This document shows positions 33,180 to 46,100 of a stretch of DNA of 64,000 bases, one piece after another. The notes below the pieces were generated by a model. The model made no database searches. It saw only the letters and a program-made list of their open reading frames with translations, and had not been told where the DNA came from. How positions within the stretch are numbered: position 1 is the stretch's first letter; every line of letters begins with the position of its first letter. The DNA comes from Hofstenia miamia (lineage: Eukaryota > Xenacoelomorpha > Acoela > Hofsteniidae). The DNA is taken from the NCBI GenBank assembly GCA_900660155.1, contig CABFPE010000272.1, forward strand, positions 394,407 through 458,406, in the 5' to 3' direction. A program made the translations under genes and the position numbers.

Positions 33180-35500
33180 ACTAAAAAATGAAGATGGCAA
33201 ATTCTGGAAAGAAAAACAAAGCCAAAACAAAACGCAACAAGCATCCACTGCTGGTGGAAACTCCACAAACTCAAGAAACCACATCCTTACCTGATAGTGA
33301 ACCATCCCCAACAAACTTAGTACCCGCAATCTGTGCCCATAGAAAACGAGTATACAATGTTGGAACTATGTGAATTAGTTTGAAGAAACAGTAAAAATAA
33401 AATCGAATTAAGACTACAAAGAGAGAAGCTAACTGAAAAGGGGCCAGAATTAGAATCAGCAAACATAAGCAAAGAGAAATGGATAGAAGACATGAGAAAT
33501 GATACTAGTCTTAGACTTAGTGAATAACGTCATCTGTTTTAACAACAAATAGATCAATTAATTGAAACAAATGTAGAAATGAAGGAGGAAAGAAAGAAAT
33601 GGCAACAATTAATGACAGAACTGTATGATGAAAATGTCCAACTAAAGCAGGCTAATAAAACAAAAAAATTTGAAATTGATAACCTGAGTTACAACTAATG
33701 ATGCTAAATAAAAAACCAAACCCACAACAATGATGAGAACACCAGACAACAAATTATGCAAAAATAAAATAGGCAAAAGTGAAGATTCCATAAAAATAAA
33801 ATTGAAAGATGGAACATTTAAAAAACTGCAATGAAAGGATTTAAAATGCCACTCTTGCATCAATAAAGGACATAGACATACCAAAAAAGAATGCAAAAGA
33901 CAAGTTAATATAATAGAAAATGAAGACGTATATTATGATGACAAAGACTTGATAAACAAAGAAGAATATAGTACATCAGAAGAAGAAAGCAAAATTTTAA
34001 ACTAGAGGAAGTCCCACCTCAGGAAAAAATGAGCACCCATTCCATAGTAACAAGCCTGATAAAAGCTAATGCAATACTGTAACCATTAATGGAATAATTT
34101 TGAATGCAACTATGGATATGGGAGCAGCTACATATATTATAACCAAGAAGTACACTACAAAAATTGGATTTGTGAGAGAAATGTTAGAAAAAGTAAATAA
34201 TCACCTAACAATACTTCTGGAGGCTACATAGATATGAAAAGGAATCTGGAAAACGTTAAAATTATATTTGCTAATACTACATTTAAGCAAAGCTCACTAC
34301 CATAACAAATAATTCTAGGGAATGACTTCTTAATTCAACACAGATGCATAATAGATTACACAACAAAAAACAAATATCTACAACAGAAGAAAATAAGATA
34401 ATCACATTTAAATTAGTCAAAGACATACACTTATAGCCACACAACTCGAAGATGTATGCAATACAAACAGACAAGCCAATCACAAAGAAATTATATTATA
34501 TGAACAAACTGGAATCAACACAAAATAAAAATATTACCATCTAGTTTGTGTACAGTGAAACACTTTAAAGAAACAATCTTGATACTAAATGCTACAAACA
34601 GGATAGTAAATGTGAAAATGGAGACAGTTAAAACAAAATAATAAAAAGATAAAAGACAGAGTAAGCTAGTACATGGATGATATACACATTGCAAGCAACA
34701 CAATTCAATAACATATTGAGAAACTAGACAGGATAACAATATTATTCAATGCAGGACTGAGGGTCAATGGCAATAAGTGTGAAATATTGAAAAAACTAAG
34801 TCTTCCTAGGGAGAGAAATGGAGAAAGGTGAAATCAAAATGAAAAACAATGCAAGAGAGATGATAAGGAACATCCACAAACCAAGAACAAGAAAGGATTT
34901 ACAACATATAATGGGTTTTATAAATAACTATGGCACATGCCTACAAACATAGCAGAAAAAACCTCATGACAAATATGCTAAAGAAGTCAGTCCCATTTGA
35001 ATGGTCCTTAAAGAAACAAGACAAATTAGAGAAGATAAAAGGTGAACTATCCAAGTTACCATCACTAAATACAAAAGACTATAAAAAAGAATTCATACTA
35101 GATTGTGATGCAAGTAACATAGCCATTGCACCTTGTCTAGGTCAAATAAAATACAGTAAAGAGGTGCTAGTCCAGTTCTTGAGGAGGAAGCTCAAACAAA
35201 TTGAAGAGAATTATGGGTCCTTGAAATTGGAAGTGCTGGCACTAGTGGAAAGCGTAAAAAAGTTTAGATACTTCTTCATAGGCAGTTAATTTAAAGATAG
35301 GACCAACAGCAGTGGATTGACGTGGCTGAAGAAATTTTCAGGAGATAAAACCTCAAAAGTCTCAATATGGATCAAATATTTGATTGTGGTTAAATTAAAA
35401 CTTGAGCACTAAAAGGGTACACTGCATAAGAACACTGACTTTTGGACAGTTTTACCAAAATACCAGAGATCTTGAAAAACACAGTGGAGACCAGAAATAT
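33180..35500 (+). mobile_element. Ty3/gypsy-type LTR retrotransposon (fossil)
   Basis: In order on the plus strand there is a Lys-rich gag-like part and a CCHC-type zinc knuckle near 33848-33893 (CHSCINKGH). An aspartic-protease-like segment MDMGAATYIIT follows near 34111. An RT segment with YMDDI lies near 34673, and a gypsy-type RT connection plus RNase H occupies about 34970-35400 (LDCDASNIAIAPCLGQ, then ENYGSLKLEVLALVESV). That order (gag, PR, RT, RH) is the Ty3/gypsy order. The copy is broken in many places and old. LTRs were not recognised; the 3' side runs into the palindromic element at 35.6 kb. Confidence 0.75.
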
Positions 35501-38082
35501 CTCCAATTTTTGCCAAACAAAGAGTATAAATATCTACAAAAAAGGTAAACTGATTCTAACAATAGTGATAAAAGAAGAGATAAGAGTAGTATAAAAGTGA
35601 GTGAAGTTCGTTCCACAAATTGACCCTGGCGGGCATGTCTGGCGTGGCTATGATGTAATTGTATACTTTGGCTGTCTGTGTATCTCTGACGTCATTGGAA
35701 TATGTTCTGTTTTGTGTGCAAGCAATTTTGTTTGCAGTCTATTGTATAAAATATATAACCAATTTTTTATTCATATACGTTTTTGGAATTACATAATTAA
35801 TAAGTCAAAAATCCCATGAGATTGTTGCAGTCTATTGTTTAAAATGTAACCAATTTTTCTATTCAAATTGCATAATTCTTAAATACAATTGAAATTCTAT
35901 ATGCAAAAATTTACGTTTTTGGGAATTATATTTTATTTCTATTTTTCGGTAAAAGCTGTAACTAACAATTATTTTCAAACATTGAAAAAAGACCTGTTTC
36001 ACATACGACACATATGTCAATTGCAAAAATAAAAAACATTTGTTTGCAGTCTATTGTTTAAATGTAACCAATTTTTTTAGAGGTTGAGGAATTTTCGAAA
36101 ATCCCATGAGATTGTTTGCAGTCTATTGTTTAAAATGTAACCAATTTTTTTACTTGCTTATTTACGTAGACTAACTTAGCTTACATGTTTTATTTTCTTT
36201 ACATATTTCATACTTGCATTTTGTTAATGTATGTGAGTCGTTTATTTATGTGGATTAATTTAGTTTACTTACTTGTTTTTTTATTAACACACATGACATT
36301 GGAAAATGCCACATCACACATTAATTTAGTTTACATTGTTTAGATTACATACTTGTTTTTTTTATTAACATACATGACATTGGAAATACCACATTAATTT
36401 AGTTTACATACTTATTTTACATACTTGTTTTTTATTATTTTATTATTAAGTGATAGATCACAGTATAAAACACATGATAACTAAAAGTTTAAACAAAATC
36501 AATTAAAAATGTGTATTAACAGACAAACAACATTTCTATTTATAATAAAGTCTATAATAAACTTAACATCAGACTGCAAATTCGCAGCAATTTATTAAAA
36601 TAAAATCAATTCCATTTTAAAAAAACAAACGACGTTTCTATTTATGATAAATTATTTAATTAATTTAACATCGGACTGCATATTTGCAGTAATTCACTAA
36701 AATAAAATTGATTCCGTTTTAAAAGAAATATCTGTAAAACTAACTAAAGATAATAGTGCAAAAAGTGTTAAGAATCAAAACAATATCTGAGATTTAACTA
36801 TAAAAATAGCTTACCAAAAAGTGTGAAATCTTTCAGAGTAGTCTTTGTTTCAGCAATGTGAAATTCCATTAGACAGACTGTGTAGAAAAGTTGCATGCTT
36901 TCATAGACAGGGTCAATATTACGTAGTTTTATCTATATTCTATTGTTCAAATGTCAAACATGTATCCAATCGTAAAGATTGTTATCTACCAAACATGAAA
37001 TCCAAATCACTTTAACAATTAAATAAAACACTTTCAAATCATATAAAACTAGAATTTTTTCACAGGTTAGAAAACAATCTCAATTACCACATGTTTTTCC
37101 CAATTTATACAATTATGTAAATGAAAGATGCTACAAAACTAAAATGTTAATAAAGTAAAACAATTTATCAATCACCATCTCTGGTACAAATGAAATAAAT
37201 ATTTTTTCAATACGTNAATTTTTATATGAAACGTTTCAAGATTGTTGATAACATGTTTTGTTATTAGTGTTGTAAATTGGTTGTTAACATTTATTGATAC
37301 ACATATATACAAAACGTTTAAAATTATTTATTTTATATTATAAGAAATTGCTTACATTTTAAAATTTTATTGGTGTCTTTTATATTAAGAATTAAATAAA
37401 TACCCCGTATATGACTTTTCCATGTTTGTAGACTTACATTCCTTTTCCGACGTTTTTTCACGTTTGTGACTTACATTTCTTTTATAACGTTTTTTTTTAC
37501 TTTTGCGACATACATTAAAAAACTCTTCCTCAATGATGACATGGGGATTAGGAATAGTGCTATTGCAAAACGTATTGTATTACACTTTAGTAAATAGAAA
37601 ATGTATAGTTTTGCTTTCACTCTTTTTTCTACATGTACTAGTTTTATGTTAATATGTTTGATAAATTATTACATTTCATAAAAATTAGTTTTAATATAAA
37701 AAATTTAAACTCCTACGTTTTCTTTGTAAATGGGTAAAATTCCATAGTAATTATAAAATTATATTCCAAAAACGGTTATTAATCAAATAATGTGAAAGAA
37801 GAAATTGACCTTAGATTTTGTAATGTTTTAAGTTTTGTTTTTTGGATTTATTTTCTCTACGATGTTTTCATATTGATGTGTGATTAGAAATAATTCTCCT
37901 TTAAAAATTGATTTTCATCAAGTCTAATTTAAATTTTTGTTAGCAAAAATGTTAAACGTGTAAAAACATTGTGAAATTTTTATATTATTTTGTAATCACA
38001 TGAAACAAAGTTAGTAATATTAACTTTTTAAAATGCAAAAATACCTTACATTATTGAATGAATTCAACCATCACCACTTGAA

Positions 38083-39045
38083 TCATTGTGAAAACTGAAT
38101 AATGTGTTAAAATTAAGATATCTTTATGTCATAAGTATTGAACAAAATGCAAACTTCATGACAGTTTTAGTATAAACTTTAAAAAAGGAGAAAGAAAAAC
38201 GTGCATACACTTAAAATCGACAATTCCTTGTTGTATATTCAGAGTTTTTTGTATTTCGAAGCGGTAATGGTTTTGTTTTTATGTGTTTTATTTAACATCG
38301 CACGTAAATACCTATCTTAAGACATTCTACAAATTACATTATGTAGTTGAACGATAAATTTTACTATTTGCTGAAAAGATTACGCAATATATTGAATGCA
38401 CATTAATAAACATCGTTTGACAAGATGATTTCTACTGCTAATTTATATCCTCCTTTACATAAAGATAATTCTTCCAACATTTAAGTTTGTAATAAATGAA
38501 AGTTATGTTAAGACTTTTATTAAATGTTTAAGAAAGCTATATGTATATATGGATAAATATATCTTTTGTATATATATACAAAAAATTTAAGTTCTGGGTA
38601 ATAACAAGAATTTATGAAATTTAATACTAGTGCTATTATTCAGTGTTCATAAGAAGTTCATTAACAAAAAATATATGAATATTTCAACATACTAGTCCTT
38701 TCAATGGTCTAAAACTACAAACGTACACTTTAAAATTATTTATAGTTTGGCTATGTACTGCATGAATGTTCACATCTTTAGCCACCCCTCCTCATTATTC
38801 GCGAATTATATGTGGGCAATGTCTCATCAACTAACACACGTCAATCAATTTTTATACATGTATGCGAACGCTTTTTGCTGAAATTGCAACAGCAAGTTGC
38901 AGCAAAAATTTTTTTGTAGTTTAAATCATTTAACGATTGCTGTTGTGTTCTTATAATCTCATAAACAATTACAAGTATATATTAATTAGATTAATAGTTT
39001 TAAGTACTATATGTATACTTAAATTTATTTTATATAGCTTTGATA
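38083..39045 (+). repeat. Assembly duplicate (963 bp), copy 1 of 2
   Basis: Reads the same as 39047-40009, with one n at 39046 between them. Almost certainly an unmerged contig overlap inside the palindromic element. Confidence 0.9.
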
Positions 39046-39046
39046 N

Positions 39047-40009
39047 TCATTGTGAAAACTGAATAATGTGTTAAAATTAAGATATCTTTATGTCATAAGT
39101 ATTGAACAAAATGCAAACTTCATGACAGTTTTAGTATAAACTTTAAAAAAGGAGAAAGAAAAACGTGCATACACTTAAAATCGACAATTCCTTGTTGTAT
39201 ATTCAGAGTTTTTTGTATTTCGAAGCGGTAATGGTTTTGTTTTTATGTGTTTTATTTAACATCGCACGTAAATACCTATCTTAAGACATTCTACAAATTA
39301 CATTATGTAGTTGAACGATAAATTTTACTATTTGCTGAAAAGATTACGCAATATATTGAATGCACATTAATAAACATCGTTTGACAAGATGATTTCTACT
39401 GCTAATTTATATCCTCCTTTACATAAAGATAATTCTTCCAACATTTAAGTTTGTAATAAATGAAAGTTATGTTAAGACTTTTATTAAATGTTTAAGAAAG
39501 CTATATGTATATATGGATAAATATATCTTTTGTATATATATACAAAAAATTTAAGTTCTGGGTAATAACAAGAATTTATGAAATTTAATACTAGTGCTAT
39601 TATTCAGTGTTCATAAGAAGTTCATTAACAAAAAATATATGAATATTTCAACATACTAGTCCTTTCAATGGTCTAAAACTACAAACGTACACTTTAAAAT
39701 TATTTATAGTTTGGCTATGTACTGCATGAATGTTCACATCTTTAGCCACCCCTCCTCATTATTCGCGAATTATATGTGGGCAATGTCTCATCAACTAACA
39801 CACGTCAATCAATTTTTATACATGTATGCGAACGCTTTTTGCTGAAATTGCAACAGCAAGTTGCAGCAAAAATTTTTTTGTAGTTTAAATCATTTAACGA
39901 TTGCTGTTGTGTTCTTATAATCTCATAAACAATTACAAGTATATATTAATTAGATTAATAGTTTTAAGTACTATATGTATACTTAAATTTATTTTATATA
40001 GCTTTGATA
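39047..40009 (+). repeat. Assembly duplicate (963 bp), copy 2 of 2
   Basis: Second copy of 38083-39045. The sequence continues normally into the right arm of the palindromic element. Confidence 0.9.
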
Positions 40010-42256
40010 TTCATCACCCCTAACTAATACCATCATGAAATTTTCATTTTGTTCAATGATGAAAAGATATCTTAATATTAACGTAATATTCAGTTTTTAC
40101 AATGATTTTGACTAATTTGATCAGCTGAATTCATGTATACAAATGGAAAAATTAAATGTATATCAATACTGAAAGAAAGGATTGACGTCGGAAAAATGTA
40201 AGTCTACAAACGTAGAAAAATCATAAGCCATATAAATTCAAAGAAAGGAAAAACTTCGGAAAAAATGTAAGTCTACAAACGTGGAAAATTCATATACCCG
40301 GTATTTATTTAATTCTTAATATAAAAGACACTGATGAAATTTTAAAATGTAAGCAATTTATTATAATATAAAATAAATATATTTAAACGTTTTGTATATA
40401 TGTATATCAATAAACGTTAACAACCAATTTACGATGCTAATATAAATAAAAAAACATGTTATCAACAATCTTGAAACGTTTGAAATAAAAATTAGTACTT
40501 GCACATATTTTATTCTTGAATTCAACGAGAAAAAAAACGTATTGAAAAAATATTTATTTCATTTGTGCCAAAGATGGTGATTGATAAATCGTTTTATTTA
40601 ACACTTTAGTTTTGTAGCATCTTTCATTTACATAATTGCAAAAATTGGGAAAACACATAATAATAATTGAGATGTTTTCCAATTTGCGGAAAAATTTTTT
40701 TGTCTATTGAAAGAATTCTAGTAGCGTATGATTCGAAAATGTTTAAATTAATTGTGATAATTTTTAAATTGATTTGGATTTCATGTTTGATAGATAACAA
40801 TCTTTACGATTGGATACATTTTGACATTTGAACAATAGGGTATAGATAAAAAATTAGGCAATATTAACATTGTTAAGTAGTGCAACTTTGTACACACAGC
40901 AGCATAATGGAATTTTACATGGTTGTACTGTTTCTATAATTTGTTACATTTTGACATTTGACCAATGGGGATATAGATAAAACCACGTAATGTTGACATT
41001 ATCTATGAAAGCATGCAACTTTTCTACAGTCTGTCTAATGGAATTTCACATTGCTGAAATGAAAGACAATTACCCTGAAAGATTTCAAACTTTTTGGTAA
41101 GCTATTTTTATAATTAAATTTCAGTATTGTTTTGATTCTTAACGCTTATTTGCAATGCTATCTAGTTAGTTTTACAGATATTTCTTTTAAAACGTAATCA
41201 ATTTTATTTTAGTGAATTACTGCAAATATGCAGTCCGATGTTAAATTAATTAAATAATTTATCATAAATAGAAACGTCGTTTGTTTGTTAATACACATTT
41301 TTAATTGAATTTGTTTAAACTTTTAATTGTCACGTGTTTTATACTGTGATCTATTATTTCATTATTGACTTGTTTATTAATCATTAATTTAGATGCTATC
41401 TGTCAAAATCATGGTGTGCCAATACACATTGCGTTTGTTTCCTACAGCATTTCCATCCCAACAATGATGATAAACTAACACAATAGACAAATTTATTAGT
41501 GCGATATATATTGTTATTATAAGCAAAGTGTAGAATAAATTACATTTTTGTCTTGTCTTAAACACGTATGTGGGTTTTACCACATACGTTTATTAAATAT
41601 TAGAAATTGCGAGTTTTTGCATAAACTAGTTTTTTGATTTTTCCGAAAAATTATTTTGCTTTATTACTGAAATAAGGCATTACGCTTTTAACGAGTATTA
41701 TTATCTCTCTGATTCAAATATTTGTTATTAAATTTTACCGAATAAAAAGTAATTAAAGTAAACATGTAAACTAAATTAATTTGGTATTTCCAATGTCATG
41801 TATGTTAATAAAAAAGACAAGTACGTAAACTAAATTAAGCCACATAAATAAGCAAATCACATACATTAACAAAAAGCAAGTATGTAAAATAAAACAAAAT
41901 ATTTTTGTTTGAAAATACTTATTAATTATGACTTTTACTGAAGAAATTTAGCAATAAAATATAATTCCAAAAACGTGAATTTTTTGCATACAGAATTTCA
42001 AAAGTATTTAAAAATTATTTATGTAGTATGAATAGAAAAATTGTTACATTTTGAACAACAGATTACAACAATTCTAATCTCATGCAATTTTCGAAAATTG
42101 CTTATAGAAAAATTGGTTACATTTTATACAATAGACTGCAAACAAATGTGTTTGCCAACACAAAACAAAATATATTCCAATGACGTCAGAGATACACAGA
42201 CGGACAAAGCACACAATTACATCATATCCATGACAGAATGCCCGCCAGGGTCAAAG

Positions 42257-43046
42257 GTAAAAAATATCAACGTATTACGACCCATTTATTACTACTTAGA
42301 CATGTTAACCGGCTAATTGAACCGTTATATTGCCGGTCTAATTACTAAGAACATAATATTTTTGGGTAATTATTCAGCAAAATCGCAAAAAACGAGATTC
42401 TTTTTAAAATAAATAGCTTTTCATTCAGCAAGGCTGTCTATTATGAACCACGATTAATAGTTGTATTTCAATTGTACGCTTCTCTAAATACTTCATGTTA
42501 TTTCACTGTTTAGATGGCAATAATGTTGAAAAACTTTTAGTTTTACACGATGAAAGGCATGCGTATAATTTCATTGCAAACAACAAATAACATATATTTT
42601 CAAGAAAGGCTACTATAACGTAAGTAATAAATAATAATATATAAAAATACAATTAATATAATTTTGTCAACAAATTTGTTTAGTTTACAGTTTATATGTA
42701 TTGAAAACATTGGCCGGTCACCGGTTAAACAGCCGATAAACAGTGCTTAACTCAACCGGTTGCCAGTTACCAATAAACATTTCTGACTGGTTGCAGCACT
42801 GGATAGCGGCACAGCTAAGATAGTAAAGCGCTATTGTTCATGAGTGCTGCTAGTAAAAAATGAATCACCCTCACAAAACTAAAATGATATAGTCACTTAA
42901 AACAAATTTTTGATACACACAAATATATATTATAGCACACGCAAGGAATTATAGTTTATGTATTTTGCAAAAGGAAACACTGAAATATTTAATATGCCAT
43001 ATAAATTCCGCACAAACTACAAAATAAAAACTGAAAACAAAACTAG
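42257..43046. other. 3' flank of the CREC gene
   Basis: No coding frame. On the minus strand an ATTAAA-type polyadenylation signal lies at 42988-42993, about 55 bases after the stop codon, so the transcript may end near here. Confidence 0.4.
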
Positions 43047-43130
43047 CTAAAGTTCATCATGATGATGCAGAGAAATGTCAGTGATTAACTGAACATTATC
43101 CAACAATTCGCGTAATTCCAACAACCCATC
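43047..43130 (-). CDS. CREC gene coding exon 4 (last)
   Basis: Begins after acceptor TTGTTTAG at phase 0, finishing the EF6 loop started in exon 3 (ADQNR joined to DGLLELRELL). Ends LHHHDEL-stop. Too short for a standard ORF search. Confidence 0.85.
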   Translation of the reverse strand, partial: DGLLELRELLDNVQLITDISLHHHDEL

Positions 43131-46100
43131 CTAAACAACTGTTGCTGAAGTAAGCTCACGTTTACGCATTATTAATAAATGCCAAATTTAAAAAATAAAC
43201 ATGAAAATTAGACAAATTACATGTAAGAAAAGAATATATACTGTCAAATCGTCAAAGTGACTCTATGATTTAAAGATTACTGTCTAGAGTATAGGGATGA
43301 AAACATTTTAAAAGAACTATAAAATACGTAAAAAACTATACGAATGAAATGCACCTACAGAATATGGATTGTTTATTATGAGCGTGCTATTGAATAATCA
43401 GTGACAGAATCTAAATTCTAACCATGATATACCAGATTTTTGCATTATATATATATATATATATATATATATACAAGCCATTGCAAAAATATATTAAACT
43501 GTAGAAATGTTTCGAAACGAGAAAAAAATATTAATATAAATAAAATGCTATCAATCAATTTTGAACTATGACTTACACGATTTTGGTCAGCCTTTTCTAG
43601 AATGTATGTGGCTTCAGCTTCCAGGCGTTCTTTAATTGAGTTTAGCAACCACGAGGAAATCTCATCCTTATCCAGGAGACCATCGCGATCAGAATCCCTC
43701 AAAGTAAAGTAATAGGCCTGTTCAGTATTTCCAATTTCTTTGTCAATACCTTCAGGAAAAATATACTCTAAAAATTATAGTTTTTACCATTAAGTAAAAT
43801 GACATGTGTATGTTAAAAAAAGTTGCAATCTGGTTGGGTTGGGTCAACAACCCCTATAAAAGGACTATTAGAAATTTGCCAATAGCAGAGACACTATGAT
43901 AGAATTATTGGAAGAATTTGCATTAATTTAGTGGTCGTTAATCATTATTATTTTTTTCTTAATGCTTAGGTTGTATCCAAATTAGTTTGGAATGTCCTTA
44001 TTTATAGTTCGTGGATATGTTTCTAAGAGGTGTCAAAATTTTTTGCATATGATTCGTGTTTAAAGATAAATGCGGACTAAATTAACCAACATAATGGGAT
44101 GGGATGGGCTGGACTAACTGAACGTTTAATAATTGCTGGTTCAAGCGGGTCCGAAATCATCTAAGTGTTTAGGAAAAACTGGTTTTATAGGTACTTTTCA
44201 TTGTAGTGAGAACGGTTTGACTAGAGCAACATCATATTTAAATGATTAATGAAGCAAATACACAATTGAAATTAGTAGTAGATGTGAGTTCAAACTACGC
44301 TTTTGTGTGGATTGAATGATCGAGCACTGAAATAGCGAGTGTGATAAGTGTGGTTGGAAAATTTGGATCCATTTCTTCTGTTAGAAAAGTAACATATTGT
44401 GGGTGGCCTGTGTGGTGCTATCTCTGATTTGCTTCCAGCTCTGAAAATAATTTAAATATAAACTAAGTAAAAGCATCCTAAAATTAACATTTGTTTCAAT
44501 TTTGTGTCCTATTGTATTAGGAAAGAATTCATATTATCTATTCCAATTATTAAGAACCATTACATTTCCTACATTAAATTAGAATAGAACAGGAAGCGAG
44601 TTGACCTAATCTAAGTTAACTCGCGTATCTTTTGGGATAAACAATTTCTTTCACACTGAAGTAAAATATTTGGATATGTGAAAAAACTGTCTAACCATTA
44701 TGACAACTATGAAATAGTTTCGACATTTATTTTAGGGATTAATGGATTTGAATAAAAATCTAATGATCTTCTATCATTTAATAACAATAATGGGTGAATT
44801 AAACCTTACTAAGATGCCTACATGAGAAACAATTCATAACTACAAAATGTATATAGTGTAGGTAGAATAAACACAGAATGGAAAAAGGGAACATTTAGAG
44901 AAAATACTTTCATATACGTAGCATTTATTACATCAGTACACTGCTTTCATGGCAATCTTTTCTAACGTTGCAGAGCGACTCTTTTACAGGTTGTCGGAGG
45001 CACGGGATATTATGGAGCATGAAATAATATTTTATTAGTGATCTTCCAAAAACATTCTTCCTCAGTCAAATTTTCTCTCACGATAAAAGTAAATTTTGAT
45101 CCATAGATAACAAATGCATTGAGAGCAGCTAAATGTATGATACTATAACTGCATTCGAAAGACCACCCCTTTGTCTTTTATTGAACACTGTAATTTGTCG
45201 GAGTCGTGATGCATGTTTGAGAGCAAAATAAGTTTTGCTCTATTTTGGAAGCTAGTTTACAAGAGTGAGCTTGTTATCGAACCCGGACAAAGTTGATCGA
45301 ACTAAACAAAATATATTTGGCAGAAATTCTTGTGGAATGCCTCTCTTGTTTTTGCGTAGAATTCCAACTGTTCTAAATTTATTTGCAAATAGCTCTTGTG
45401 CTAGAATATAATCGATGAAATAGGTATAATAGGAACCCAAAGGGCAGTGCACCCAAAACGTCGTAGTAAGGCGGTTCCTGGGTAATGTAAATTTCTTAGA
45501 GGATGCGTGACGGTATCGTTTTACGAACCTACAGAGGAAGGTAACCAATAGGGTAGACGAAAGTGCTACTATGTGTTCTTTGAGCCACCGTTAATAACCT
45601 TGGAGCGACAAAACTCTCTTAACTGAAGTTGGGCCTTCGGCTTCACTACGCAACGCAAACTCAAGATAGATCACAGCGCTCTGCGTGTCAGGGGTTTTAC
45701 TAGTCACAATTCTAGGGGTTACGGTCCGAACTCGGATCATGGTTTCTCCCACTGTTCAACCTGTCGATGGTACAGTAACCCCATTATATTAGGAAATACT
45801 TCTACTACTACACAAAAATGGTTGAATAAATAGTTGAACAAAATAAATAACTCATCAAATAAAATCTTTTAAAATAGATGCATAGATAAATTTGACAATT
45901 ACATATGTTGCATTAGAAGAAGAGACGACACAATTAATTTAACATCCAAATCATAAATCTCGCATACAATAAAAATTGTAGCTCCAAAAATAATATGTAT
46001 TTTATGCATTTATATCCGTTTTTGATAATCTTTTCACATAAAAGTGGTTCTGGTCGTTTCCTCGTGATTAAGCTTCGTCACGATGGCCAAATATCTCAAA

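Larger units (their letters stand above)
35621..42256. mobile_element. Palindromic DNA element with ~2-kb terminal inverted repeats
   Basis: The left end reads TTGACCCTGGCGGGCAT at 35620 and the right end is its inverse (ATGCCCGCCAGGGTCAA, ending 42256). The arms match inward for about 1.9-2.1 kb: the TGACGTCATTGGAATAT tract near 35688 pairs with 42173-42189, and the ATACCCGGTATTT / AATACCCCGTATA blocks pair at 37.4 and 40.3 kb. The central ~1.65 kb of real sequence (after removing an assembly duplication) has no coding frame. This looks like a non-autonomous, foldback-type DNA transposon. No clear target duplication: flanks are CACAAA on the left and AGGTAA on the right. Confidence 0.65.

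Noticed and set aside
45560-45790. Possible tRNA-derived SINE because of a GGTCCGAACTC stretch like a B box
   Set aside because: No matching A box at the right distance, no tRNA-like fold and no A- or T-rich tail.
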